Source of the DNA: UBA4582 sp965657335
GTDB taxonomy: Bacteria > Pseudomonadota > Gammaproteobacteria > Pseudomonadales > Azotimanducaceae
Direction: 5' to 3'
DNA: 64,000 nucleotides
Assembly: GCA_965657335.1 (NCBI GenBank)
Contig: CBFHOH010000015.1
Span: forward strand, 1 to 64,000
How positions within the stretch are numbered: the first letter of the stretch is position 1; each line of letters opens with the position of its first letter. A program made the position numbers and the translations under genes. Of this stretch, positions 1 to 8,636 are shown in pieces. The notes below the pieces were generated by a model that was given only the letters and a program-made list of their open reading frames with translations, had not been told where the DNA came from and ran no database searches.

Positions 1-741
1 GTTTACCGTTTGGTCCCGCGTAGCTACCGGAGCAACCTAGAGGAAATTCGTCTCCGGACTTGTGTTCCCTTAAGGCTTGTAAATGGGCTTTACGACCAAT
101 ATTTTCAGTTGCGATAGGTACCTCGATCATCCCGCCTGCGGTGCTCTGCTGACAAATGTTGTCTGATATACGCCAAAAAGGCAGGCTAGGCGTCACCCGA
201 AAGTCGAACCAATCTCCATTCGAAGGGTTAAATGCTCCAGGGGCGACTGTTGAGTCAACCCGAACACCGGCGTTACATAATTCTTTCAACACTTNNNNNN
301 NNNNGCTCGAAAAACTGTCGGGTTGAGACTTTCTTTTTTACTTAATCCTGAAAAAAAAGAAAGACCCATTTCAATACACTCAAAAATTTCTTTGTCCGAC
401 AGATCTCCTATCCGCCACTTTTTGTAGTCTAACTGCCATCCATTCTCGTTTTGTTGTGCTTCCATCCATTGAGGGTGAAGATGAAGTTCTAAATTGTGTC
501 CTTTTTCATGCAGAAGTTTAAGTTGTGTTTTTATATTCTGGTTTTGTGACCTTGCTGGCTCTGTTGTCAATGCTGCAAACTTTGCAAGCTCCAGGGTTTC
601 AACAAACACGGTGAGCTCTGCACCTGCATGTTCGAGCAAACTTTGGCATCTGGCAGTCGGGTCAACAAGGCATTTATCGATACATCCCGAACCGTTGCCG
701 AATAGTTCGTAATCCAATGTAAATATAAGATGATATTTCAA
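1..741 (-). CDS. Polysaccharide deacetylase family protein, partial and gap-interrupted
   Basis: Probably removes acyl groups from exopolysaccharide sugars. Read from a TTG at 741 (AGG seven bases upstream; a TTG at 765 has no visible ribosome site), it starts with a segment ending LDYELFGNG and later carries GHNLELHLHPQW, resembling the H-x-H metal motif of the NodB fold. Ten N at 295-304 break the gene. To their left a different frame stays open to base 1 and reads VDSTVAPGAFNP, which fits the same family, so the two halves belong together and the true gap length is not ten. The gene begins 45 bases after wecC and is the last visible member of the minus-strand polysaccharide operon; its C-terminus lies outside the window. 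Family assignment is moderately sure, exact substrate unknown. Confidence 0.65.
295..304. other. Assembly gap (10 N)
   Basis: Ten undetermined bases inside the deacetylase gene. The open frames on the two sides differ by one base, so the real missing length should be 2 modulo 3 rather than ten if the gene is intact. Confidence 0.95.
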
Positions 742-786
742 GATGGTACCTGCCTGCTCGTGCAAAAACGATGAATTTATAGCTAT

Positions 787-2055
787 TTAAGGCGCCCAGA
801 TACCGCGCGTGTCGACAACAACTTTACCCGCACTTGATGGATTGAAACGCCTGAATTGTCGATGATCAACAAGCAATAAATAAACATCTGCGGTGAGTAA
901 GGCCTGCTCTGTAGACTCAAATTTCAGTGCGGATGTCGTTACGCTGTCCGGAAGCTCTGAAATATTTGGTTCTATTCCTAATACCGTGCCCGGGTGATCT
1001 TCCGCCAACGATTCGGCTATCCTCATTGCGGGGCTTTCTCGCAAGTCATCGATATCTGCTTTAAATGCAAGTCCAAAGCAGGCGATTGTGATTTCTGAAA
1101 TCTTTTTCCGCGGTTCGGCCTCTAGAATCTGTGTTACGGCGTCATTAACTTTCTGTATTACCCAATCCGGTTTGTTGTCGTTGATGCTTCGTGCAGTTTG
1201 CATCAAGGGTGTTTCTTCACGTGATTGGCTAATTATGAACCATGGGTCGACTGCAATACAGTGACCGCCTACGCCGGGCCCAGGTTGAAGTATGTTGATA
1301 CGAGGGTGTCGGTTGGCGAGCTGTATGAGTTCCCAGACGTCAATCCCTGTTTTATCACAAATTACCGAGAGCTCATTGGCAAAAGCAATGCTAACGTCCC
1401 GGGCAGCATTTTCAGTCAGCTTGCACATTTCTGCTGTTTTTGCATCAGTTTCAACGCATTCGCCTCTTACAAATTTTTCGTAAAGACTTCTTGCAGCTTC
1501 GGTGCAACGAGTGGTGATCCCGCCAACAACTCTGTCATTGTGTACAAGTTCATACATAACCTGTCCAGGCAATACGCGTTCTGGGCAGTGAGCAACACGA
1601 ATATCTGAGGACTCACCCTGGCTGTGCGGAAAGGTTAAATCTGAGCGTTCTGCTTCAAGCCATTTTGATAATTTTTCTGTTGTGCCAACAGGAGATGTTG
1701 ATTCGAGAATTACAAGGTTGCCTTTTTTTAATACAGGGGCAATAGACTTCGCCGCCTTTTCGATATAGCTCAAGTCTGGTTCATGATCATTGATAAACGG
1801 GGTGGGTACTGCTATCAGGAATGCATCAGCGGGTTCAGGTGTTAAGCTCGCCTGCAAGTAACCGCGCGTCACAGCAGCTTGAACGGCAACATCTAGCTCA
1901 GGCTCAACGATATGAATTTTTCCCTTGTTAATAGTTTCTACGGCGGATTTATTTACATCGATTCCTAATACCGAGATTTTTTGAGTGGCCAATGCGGCCG
2001 CAGTTGGTAAGCCGATGTAACCTAGACCAATGACTGATGCTTTGTTTATTTCCAT
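787..2055 (-). CDS. wecC: UDP-N-acetyl-D-mannosamine dehydrogenase
   Basis: Cytoplasmic NAD-dependent enzyme that oxidises UDP-ManNAc at C6 to UDP-ManNAcA, a precursor for surface polysaccharide. The 422 residues match the length of enterobacterial WecC (about 420) and follow it closely: Rossmann motif VIGLGYIGLPTAAA near the N-terminus, IAVPTPF around residue 83, LVILESTSPVGTTEK, the CPERVLPG segment, CKLTENAARD, and the active-site region GPGVGGHCIAVDPWF near residue 258 with the catalytic Cys. The C-terminal domain has ACFGLAFKADIDDLRESPA. The ATG at 2055 agrees with the family start. It lies 107 bases downstream of the amidotransferase gene, probably in the same operon, and indicates an acidic ManNAcA-type residue in the polymer. 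Paralogous UDP-glucose dehydrogenases are less similar. Confidence 0.93.
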   Translation of the reverse strand: MEINKASVIGLGYIGLPTAAALATQKISVLGIDVNKSAVETINKGKIHIVEPELDVAVQAAVTRGYLQASLTPEPADAFLIAVPTPFINDHEPDLSYIEKAAKSIAPVLKKGNLVILESTSPVGTTEKLSKWLEAERSDLTFPHSQGESSDIRVAHCPERVLPGQVMYELVHNDRVVGGITTRCTEAARSLYEKFVRGECVETDAKTAEMCKLTENAARDVSIAFANELSVICDKTGIDVWELIQLANRHPRINILQPGPGVGGHCIAVDPWFIISQSREETPLMQTARSINDNKPDWVIQKVNDAVTQILEAEPRKKISEITIACFGLAFKADIDDLRESPAMRIAESLAEDHPGTVLGIEPNISELPDSVTTSALKFESTEQALLTADVYLLLVDHRQFRRFNPSSAGKVVVDTRGIWAP

Positions 2056-2076
2056 GTTTTCGTCTTCACTATTAGA

Positions 2077-2099
2077 TTGTTCGAAAGAACAACGTTGTT
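2077..2099. repeat. Overlapping inverted repeats upstream of wecC
   Basis: TTGTTC (2077-2082), GAAA loop, GAACAA (2087-2092) forms a perfect hairpin. It overlaps the 12-base palindrome AACAACGTTGTT at 2088-2099, so the two structures exclude each other. They sit in the leader between the amidotransferase and wecC. No T-run follows on the minus strand, so a terminator is unlikely. An operator or RNA structure is possible. Confidence 0.4.
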
Positions 2100-2162
2100 A
2101 TTAGGTCCTCGCTAGATTGATTCACGGCTTGAGACCATTTATGTTACTTCTGCTTTTTTGTG

Positions 2163-4019
2163 CTACGACAGATAGGACTCCATCCATATACTCAAGGTAA
2201 GCAGCGCAAATAGCTGCCTCGAATAGTCGAACCTGCCGGTCAAATGTTGGTTCCAAATCATTTTGATACCATCAGCGTCAAGGCTGTTGTTAATTTTGAG
2301 GTTAGGATTCAGCAAGTTGGCTTCCATGTAGTCTCGCCAAGTTGATTTGCACCATTGTCCAAAAGGTACCTGAAAGCCTTTTTTAGGCCGTTCGATAATC
2401 CTTTTTGGCAAAAAATCCTGCGCCATTGCTTTGTGTACTAGTTTTGTTCTCCGTAAGTTCGTTTTAAAACTCAATGGAAAACTCTCTACTAATTGAATCA
2501 GGTCGGGGTCAAGCATCGGAACACGCACCTCTAGCGCGTATTTCATCGCGATTTTGTCGCTATAAAGCAGCAGGTCATCAGCCAAGTTCATTCTCGAATC
2601 AATCCGCATCATCCGCTCAGCGGGATCTATAGATGTGCTATTTGCGAGTAAATTGAGCCAATAATCGATGGAAGTGTTTGGTTGATCATTGCTTACGCCA
2701 AGCAATCCAAGTTCGCTGGGTGTGAATAACGCATAAGCATTCCCAAAGCGACTAGCATCATCCTCGTAGCCCAAACATCGTAACCCTCTCTTAATCGGGT
2801 CGCTCTTGAATAACACTGAGAGTTTGTCGGCTTGCTGAAAAATATTTGATTTTAAGAAAGGAAGTTTTTGCAGGAGAAGTTCTATTTGATATCTGCGATA
2901 TCCCCCCCACGGTTCGTCGTTACCCTGGCCGGACAGAACGACTGTGGCGCTTTTTTTCGCGAGTTGTGTCAAATACCACATAGGCATAATTGATGTGGTT
3001 CCCAGAGGTTCCTCAACCGAATTTACAATGTCAGCAAGCGATTCTATTAGTGTGGTAGGGTCAACAGTAGTTGCTTCGTGCCGGATCCCTAAAATTTTCG
3101 CTGTTTCAGCAGCATCATTGATCTCGCACTCTTGATGCTGAGAACCAAAACCAACGGTATGACTTGTTATGTCGTTTGTGTGTTCTCTTGCAAGAGCTGC
3201 AATTACAGCTGAATCAATACCAGCAGAGAGAAGAATCCCAACTGGTACATCAGATATCAATTGCTGCTTTACCGCTTTTGACAGCCCGTTTCGATATGCC
3301 ACCAAAGCATCTGAAAATGAACCCTTGAATCTGGTGACCGAAGGTTGAAGGAAGGGGCGTTGGGTAATGTTTTTATCAACCAGATTGAATGAGAGCAAAT
3401 GCCCTGGTCTCAATCGATTAATGCCGCTCAGCAATGTGTCGGGTGAAGGAACATAGCGGAAATGAAGAAAGCTACTGAGTGCACTTTGATTCAGCTCAGG
3501 TAGAGCGTTATCCCTGCTCGCAGAGATTGGTTTGATCTCAGAAGAAAACGTTAGCTCATTTTGCTCAATACAGAAATAAACAGGTTTGATACCAAAGGGG
3601 TCTCTGGCGACGTGTATCATATTTTCTTGCAGATCAAATACAGCTAAAGCGTACATGCCGTTTATTTCAGCAAGTGTTTGCTCGAGCCCGTAGCAAGCAA
3701 TATATTCTAGCAATGTCTCTGTATCAGAAGTGCCGTGAAACTTGGTTTTTAATTTTGACCTAAGTTCAAAGTGGTTGTAGATTTCCCCATTGAAGGTAAT
3801 CCACCAACGTCGATTTTGTGATGCCATAGGTTGATGGCCCGAAGCAGAGAGGTCTTGGATCGCCAATCTTGTATGCGCAAAAGTGATAGGGTGCTCAACC
3901 ACCGGCGACAATAGGCGTTCATGCCCTTGCGAGTCAGGTCCGCGATGGTCTAACAAATCCATCACTTTTGACAGCGCTTCATTATCTATTTTTCGAGTCG
4001 ATCCGAATATGCCACACAT
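2163..4019 (-). CDS. XrtA-associated asparagine synthase-like amidotransferase
   Basis: Two-domain glutamine-dependent amidotransferase of the asparagine synthetase B fold; in XrtA loci such proteins are thought to amidate sugar carboxylates of the polymer. MCGIFG places the catalytic Cys2 at the processed N-terminus, followed by glutaminase landmarks HRGPDSQG, HTRLAIQDLS and FNGEIYN. The synthetase half carries the ATP pyrophosphatase loop ILLSAGIDSAVIAAL near residue 265 and ends with EVRVPMLDPDL and RPKKGFQVPFG. The 618 residues suit the exosortase-associated amidotransferase subfamily (about 630). The start codon abuts the TAG of the gene before it (TAGATG), implying coupling. The uronic acid made downstream of WecC is a plausible amidation target, but this is inference. 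Confidence 0.88.
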   Translation of the reverse strand: MCGIFGSTRKIDNEALSKVMDLLDHRGPDSQGHERLLSPVVEHPITFAHTRLAIQDLSASGHQPMASQNRRWWITFNGEIYNHFELRSKLKTKFHGTSDTETLLEYIACYGLEQTLAEINGMYALAVFDLQENMIHVARDPFGIKPVYFCIEQNELTFSSEIKPISASRDNALPELNQSALSSFLHFRYVPSPDTLLSGINRLRPGHLLSFNLVDKNITQRPFLQPSVTRFKGSFSDALVAYRNGLSKAVKQQLISDVPVGILLSAGIDSAVIAALAREHTNDITSHTVGFGSQHQECEINDAAETAKILGIRHEATTVDPTTLIESLADIVNSVEEPLGTTSIMPMWYLTQLAKKSATVVLSGQGNDEPWGGYRRYQIELLLQKLPFLKSNIFQQADKLSVLFKSDPIKRGLRCLGYEDDASRFGNAYALFTPSELGLLGVSNDQPNTSIDYWLNLLANSTSIDPAERMMRIDSRMNLADDLLLYSDKIAMKYALEVRVPMLDPDLIQLVESFPLSFKTNLRRTKLVHKAMAQDFLPKRIIERPKKGFQVPFGQWCKSTWRDYMEANLLNPNLKINNSLDADGIKMIWNQHLTGRFDYSRQLFALLTLSIWMESYLS

Positions 4020-5171
4020 CTACGTTTTGCCTTGCCTAAAATTTTTTAGTTTCCTTTCGTTATATTGAAAAGGTGTGATGCCCCAACGGGAAAAATTTTC
4101 TCCCCATCGAAGTCCTAGAATGTCTATCTTGCTGTACCACTCGCCATTGCTGAAGAAACTCGCTTTAGCGACTTTGCATAATTCCCCCGCTCTATCAAAC
4201 TCCGACAATTCGATCAGAATGCCTAGATACTCAGCCTGATCGTAGAGATCCCAAACAAATGGATCCTTGATATCTCGCGAGGTGAATCTCTTTACAAGTC
4301 CTCTTTTTTTGTCAAAAAAATTTTCGTCGATATATTTTTTGCCGAGTTGAATGGCTCCGGCAGCCAGAGCGCGAATATCGTTGTCTAACTTCGATGCTTT
4401 GATCAAGTTTTTGATTACAAAACAGCTGTGAAAACAGTCAATAAAATTGCCTGGAAGGTTGTCGGCGTAATAGGACCAGGCGCCATTGGTCTGTTGTTGT
4501 GCTACTACATACCTGACAATTTTTAGCGCTCGATCTCGCGCTTGATTGCTTTTTGACACGTTTTTTTCCGCATGCAGACAGTATGCGAAACAGGCGTAGG
4601 CGTTTGCGTTTATCACGATTCTTGGTTCGTCAGTTGGTGCATAAGATAGCGCTAGCGTCGCGCTGTCTTCATGCAAAACATGTAAGCTCTCCAGGAATTG
4701 CCAAGTGCGTAAAAATTGTTTTTCCGCATCCTCACGGCAGGTTTCAAAAGTCATTAATCGACATAAAGCCTCCATAGCGTATGGAGTGTGGGTGATAAAG
4801 GGTATGTCCGGATGGTAGAGCCCATTTTTCGACATCCATGGAAAGCCAAGCCCCCAAGCGACGCCATACTTTGAGCTATCTGGCACAGCCACGCTCATCA
4901 GCTGCGCTAGCGCCAACTTTGGTTGCTCGATGGATTCTGTTGTAAGTATTTTTTGAGCGACCGTGATGGGGTAATTTCTTCGTTGGACCTTCATTGCCTT
5001 GCGAAGAAATTTTGGTGCGAGCCAGTCAAATAAAACAATGAGCGCTGCGCTGATTTTTCCGGAAAGCTTTCCCTGATAAAACGCTCGTCGAACGCTAATT
5101 GCTCGAGGTCCCATCCAGGGATCATAGGGGTCAAAACTCGTTTCCAAGAAGTCACGTTGCATGTACTTCAT
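4020..5171 (-). CDS. Toroid-fold protein of the exosortase locus, function unknown
   Basis: A 383-residue protein whose repeated helical patterns suggest an alpha/alpha-toroid fold like terpene cyclase or glycoside hydrolase barrels: GVAWGLGFPWMSKNG, THTPYAMEAL, VINANAYACFAYCLHA, QQQTNGAWSYYADNLPG and DCFHSCFVIKNLI recur at roughly helix-pair spacing. No signal peptide or transmembrane segment is evident. The start ATG overlaps the xrtA stop by four bases (ATGA) and the stop abuts the amidotransferase start, so it sits in the centre of the operon between exosortase and sugar-modifying genes. Proteins of this kind in other XrtA loci are, from memory, sometimes mislabelled as delta-aminolevulinate dehydratase; nothing here supports that. 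It might act on the glycan, but its reaction is not known. Confidence 0.6.
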   Translation of the reverse strand: MKYMQRDFLETSFDPYDPWMGPRAISVRRAFYQGKLSGKISAALIVLFDWLAPKFLRKAMKVQRRNYPITVAQKILTTESIEQPKLALAQLMSVAVPDSSKYGVAWGLGFPWMSKNGLYHPDIPFITHTPYAMEALCRLMTFETCREDAEKQFLRTWQFLESLHVLHEDSATLALSYAPTDEPRIVINANAYACFAYCLHAEKNVSKSNQARDRALKIVRYVVAQQQTNGAWSYYADNLPGNFIDCFHSCFVIKNLIKASKLDNDIRALAAGAIQLGKKYIDENFFDKKRGLVKRFTSRDIKDPFVWDLYDQAEYLGILIELSEFDRAGELCKVAKASFFSNGEWYSKIDILGLRWGENFSRWGITPFQYNERKLKNFRQGKT

Positions 5172-6700
5172 TGTTTGTAGCCCTTTATCATCATCAACTG
5201 CATTTCGCCGGACAGATTAAGCAGATTTGCTGGAAACTCCGAATCGGTTTTTTGTCTCTCATTTTTATCTAGTACGAAAGCAAAGAAGTGAGCGGATGTA
5301 TCACCGTTGAGTCTGCCGAAAAACTCCAGAATTTTAGCCTCTCGCTCGCTGGTTGTTACGCTGCCCCCTATGAAGTACCAACTAACCATGTAACGTTCAG
5401 TGCCTCTTCGATCTCTTAATTTAGTTAGCGCGTGGTTTGTTGTAACGCCATCTAATTCAACTGTAGTAAATTTGGTACCGCTTGTTTGCCAATAGTCTTC
5501 GTCAAAAGGCTTATTTTCTACGTAAACCAATTCTTTTCCCTGAGCTTGTGTCAAGTAGGTAACCCTCAGGCTTCTGAAAATCTCAGAGTCATAGCGTATC
5601 GATGCTTGATCGATCTCGTCGGCGCCTATAAAGCCGGGGCGCCATTTCTTTGCAAATCTCGTGTCGACGCGTTGTGTAAGTTGGCTCAGCGCGGTGTCGT
5701 AAGTTGCTGCCATATCAGGGTTATGATTCTCGGAAGAAAGGAAAAATCGCATTGTCGGAAAGGAGACAAGCACCATTGTGGTCACCATCACAACAACTTT
5801 TGCGTTTCCAGAAGTCGAACGATTTATTGCTAGTCCAGCCGGTTTGTGGTGCCTCTTCTGTTCACAAGCAGACGGTTTAGGTGATTGACTCACGAAATGT
5901 CCAACGACAAAAAAGGGAATCAGCATTACAGCGTATAGTACCCAGCCAAAGGTTAAGTGATCTTGTACGATAACGTGTTCCATCCGCGTGTAATTACCGA
6001 CAAGAATTACGAAGATAATTCGAATCCAGTTGCTTATGAGCGAAAGCAATATGGCAAATAAAATGAAATACAGTCTTTTGATGCCCAACACAGCGTTGAA
6101 ATGCACAAACAGAACGCCAAGTAAGCTAGAGCTGAGGAAAAAGCTAAGACCAGAGCATGCTTCCTCTATGATGAAAATTCCACCTGGGACGGTAAATCGA
6201 AACCCCTCCCGCAAGGTAGGTATTTCCATTGCTTTAAGCACTGCGTAAGTTACTTCACTCGAAATGATCTGAAGCGGAATCTGTAAAAAATTCCAGATAG
6301 GCAGCACAAGTAGCATTGTGAGCAGAGGTATTCTGAGTGCCAACAAAGATTGAATGCCAAACAGGCAAAGCAGGGTGGCAACGATAAGGACAAAGAGACA
6401 GAAAACCTGCACCAGTTGTACGTTAATCAAAGCCGCGGATAGCCATAAAGCGCCTGCAGCTATTATCGCGATCAATCCGATGGGATTAAAACGATACATT
6501 GCGTTGCTGACTTTGCTTCGGCTTTGGTACGTGATGAAAGCGGCAAGCATCAATGCGAGGAAGCCATGGCTATAAACGCCGACGCCTAACCATTCAAGCG
6601 AAATTTGATAAATTGTCGCTGAGTACGCCAGTGCTAGTGTTATAAAAACAAAGCACGCAATACTGTAGCTACCAAGGATTTTTTGATTAGATTCGTGCAT
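5168..6700 (-). CDS. xrtA: Exosortase A fused to EpsI domain
   Basis: Inner-membrane transpeptidase-like enzyme that recognises PEP-CTERM tails and processes them, coupled to exopolysaccharide production. About eight hydrophobic segments fill residues 10-265. The three exosortase catalytic residues are present: Cys182 in EEACSGL, Arg227 in NWIRI and His248 in QDHLTFGW. After residue 300 comes a hydrophilic EpsI (DUF3485) domain with YVENKPFDEDYW and MVSWYFIGG. The 510-residue length is typical of XrtA with the fused C-terminal domain. It overlaps the toroid-protein gene by four bases. A likely substrate, a VPEP-tailed protein, is encoded at 24.6-25.4 kb. The call is firm because all three catalytic motifs and the locus agree. 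Confidence 0.95.
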   Translation of the reverse strand: MHESNQKILGSYSIACFVFITLALAYSATIYQISLEWLGVGVYSHGFLALMLAAFITYQSRSKVSNAMYRFNPIGLIAIIAAGALWLSAALINVQLVQVFCLFVLIVATLLCLFGIQSLLALRIPLLTMLLVLPIWNFLQIPLQIISSEVTYAVLKAMEIPTLREGFRFTVPGGIFIIEEACSGLSFFLSSSLLGVLFVHFNAVLGIKRLYFILFAILLSLISNWIRIIFVILVGNYTRMEHVIVQDHLTFGWVLYAVMLIPFFVVGHFVSQSPKPSACEQKRHHKPAGLAINRSTSGNAKVVVMVTTMVLVSFPTMRFFLSSENHNPDMAATYDTALSQLTQRVDTRFAKKWRPGFIGADEIDQASIRYDSEIFRSLRVTYLTQAQGKELVYVENKPFDEDYWQTSGTKFTTVELDGVTTNHALTKLRDRRGTERYMVSWYFIGGSVTTSEREAKILEFFGRLNGDTSAHFFAFVLDKNERQKTDSEFPANLLNLSGEMQLMMIKGYKQ

Positions 6701-6740
6701 GTGTGCTGTTAGCTATAAAAAATTTTACGTTTCGCACAGA

Positions 6741-6767
6741 AAGGTGTGCACCTTGTTTACACAAGGT
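6741..6767. repeat. Three-part mutually exclusive hairpin before xrtA
   Basis: AAGGTG (6741-6746) can pair with CACCTT (6749-6754), while ACCTTGT (6750-6756) can pair with ACAAGGT (6761-6767) across a TTAC loop. The central segment serves both stems. It lies in the 90-base gap between the acyltransferase gene and xrtA in the minus-strand operon. There is no T-run, so attenuation or an operator is more likely than simple termination. Confidence 0.4.
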
Positions 6768-6790
6768 TGTTTGATATTGCGCATTTAGAT

Positions 6791-7888
6791 TCACATTTGA
6801 AAATACCTGCCAGTGGGCCAAAGCCCAGCGCGAGAAACAAACCACCCTAATAAATTCTTTCTAGTGGCAAATAAGCGTTTCCCAGGTCTCTTGATAGCAC
6901 CAAAGCGTTGTTTATACTCACCTTCAAAAGCGAGGAAATCATAAACTTTAATTTTGTCGGAAATGGCAGCCTTTATAGCCATATCTATGGTGGCTAAACC
7001 TGCGCCATTTTGAGATGGATCGAAGCCAGACTGTATTTCATACATGATGTTGTCGTAAGTGAAACCAAATCGGATCGCAATAGGTTTGCGTCCCTGGAAA
7101 AGACAAAAAGCAGCGATCTGGTCTAGCTTGCCTGCTCTGGTGGTATACGCTTTTAGAAAATCTCTGAATTTTGGGTTTCTTTCGAAAGCGCCCGTCTCTC
7201 CTTTGGAAAGCCACCTCTTTGAGTGCAGGTTTTCAAGTATAGAAAAAACTTCATCGGGTGACATTAGGTCACGTAGGTTTTCAAGTCTCAGATTATCTTT
7301 AACAGAGAGTTGCTTATGATAGCGTCGGATATTGTTTCGCTGTTTTGCTTTTAACTTCGATTCGTATGTTTTTACATCATCGGGCAGCGGCAATCTGTAG
7401 AAAGCAATAGACCTTGAAGCAACATGATAGTCGGCTGCGGTCATTACCCTCTCGAGGCGTGCTGCGGCTCCCGTTGATTCGTCGGCAAAAGGTGCCCAAG
7501 CGGTCAGGCATTCTTTCGCGCAGTTTTTTATTACTGAGGCTATCTCCGTCAGGGCCTCTTCTTTGTGACCCTTGCGAATTATTAGATCTTGATACTCTGC
7601 CGAACTATATTGATCCCCCAGCACCCTGATAACCTGTGCGGGTATGATTTTTAGTATTTTTATAGGAGCTTTATAAAGTGGAGCAATAGCGATTAGTTGT
7701 CGCTCTTTGTGAATCAGAATAATAAACAACGTGCAGTCCGGAGAAAGAAAATCTAGCCAGCAATCTATCCATTCAAAAGTGAGAAATAGATTATTGTCAT
7801 CGCTCTCTCGTATCAATAAGTCCCAAGCGGATTTTAATAGCTTGAATTCCCTGCGTGAACTGATGATCGAAGTCTGGCAAAATTTCAA
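6791..7888 (-). CDS. FemAB/CelD-like acyltransferase (GNAT, Acetyltransf_6 type)
   Basis: A 365-residue cytoplasmic protein of the GNAT-related FemAB/BcsL (CelD) group, which transfers acyl or aminoacyl groups; in polysaccharide loci such proteins may decorate the polymer or its carrier. N-terminal hallmarks are FLTFEWIDCWLDFLSP and LIHKERQLIAIAPLY near residues 35-70. The C-terminal GNAT half has YESKLKAKQRNNIRRYHKQL, AFCLFQGRKPIAIRFGFTY and YDFLAFEGEYKQRFGA. The start is a TTG three bases after the stop of the ATPase-like gene, with GGA nine bases before it. The related XrtA FemAB family is slightly shorter, so placement in that exact family is not certain. Confidence 0.7.
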   Translation of the reverse strand: MKFCQTSIISSRREFKLLKSAWDLLIRESDDNNLFLTFEWIDCWLDFLSPDCTLFIILIHKERQLIAIAPLYKAPIKILKIIPAQVIRVLGDQYSSAEYQDLIIRKGHKEEALTEIASVIKNCAKECLTAWAPFADESTGAAARLERVMTAADYHVASRSIAFYRLPLPDDVKTYESKLKAKQRNNIRRYHKQLSVKDNLRLENLRDLMSPDEVFSILENLHSKRWLSKGETGAFERNPKFRDFLKAYTTRAGKLDQIAAFCLFQGRKPIAIRFGFTYDNIMYEIQSGFDPSQNGAGLATIDMAIKAAISDKIKVYDFLAFEGEYKQRFGAIKRPGKRLFATRKNLLGWFVSRAGLWPTGRYFQM

Positions 7889-7891
7889 GGC

Positions 7892-8554
7892 TTATTTTCC
7901 ATTAAATACGATCCCGGCAACTTTGTCCGGTCCAATCATTTCAACAGCTTGAGTGACCGTTGGCTCGTCTGCGGTGCCTGTGTCTAGCTGAAATACAACA
8001 TTATCACTGACGTTTGCCAAAACCTGCACTTCACTTGAGAGCTTCATGTTCGGAGCGTTAATAAAAATGTATCTATCTGGGTAGCGCCTCTTTAATTCAG
8101 TGACTATTTCGCGCATGCGCATTGATTCGAGCGACTCTGTGCGGGTTTCAATGACATTACCCGCTGGAATTATCCTGAGTCTTTCGATACCACTCTCTTG
8201 AATGAGGACAGAAACATCGTCGAGATCGTTATCGATGAAATCAATAAGACCAGTGCCATTCTCCAGATCAGACAGCTGTTCGATTAAGCTGTGATTCGCA
8301 TCACAGTCGATAACGATCGATGATCTCGACCTATCAAAAGCAAACACCGCGGCCAAGTTAATAGCTAATTTAGATGTGTTGCCATCTGGGGAGAGAGAGC
8401 TCAAAAGGCACACAAAGTTCTGGTAGTCAGAAATGCGCAGTAGTTTGTTTCTCAAATCTCTATAAATATTGAGGGTTTCGCGATCACGCATCCCGGGAAA
8501 TATGATACCGAGCACCTCTTTTTTTTCGTCGGAGAGATGCGTGCTAGTTTGCAT
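7892..8554 (-). CDS. Degenerate BY-kinase-like ATPase of the XrtA locus
   Basis: Occupies the position of the tyrosine autokinase that normally partners the chain-length protein. Start taken at ATG 8554 (AGGG five bases upstream); the frame is open further upstream but would overlap the previous gene by about 60 bases. The 220-residue product keeps the family skeleton: ETLNIYRDLRNKLL at 26-39, INLAAVFA, Walker A'-like VIDCDANHS at 81-89, and RLRIIPAGNV at 125-134. The P-loop is broken, though: residues 55-63 read SPDGNTSKL where GxGKS/T is expected, and the Walker B site reads YIFINAPNM (162-170) with Asn for Asp. No tyrosine cluster ends the protein (FNGK). It is therefore probably a non-catalytic regulator or partner of the co-polymerase. 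Confidence 0.7.
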   Translation of the reverse strand: MQTSTHLSDEKKEVLGIIFPGMRDRETLNIYRDLRNKLLRISDYQNFVCLLSSLSPDGNTSKLAINLAAVFAFDRSRSSIVIDCDANHSLIEQLSDLENGTGLIDFIDNDLDDVSVLIQESGIERLRIIPAGNVIETRTESLESMRMREIVTELKRRYPDRYIFINAPNMKLSSEVQVLANVSDNVVFQLDTGTADEPTVTQAVEMIGPDKVAGIVFNGK

Positions 8555-8636
8555 ATCCCTAATGATATGCTGACGGGCGCGCCGTGATGCAATGTTGCTC
8601 GGAGGATTATTGTTCAATCGTGTGACACCGGGTGGG

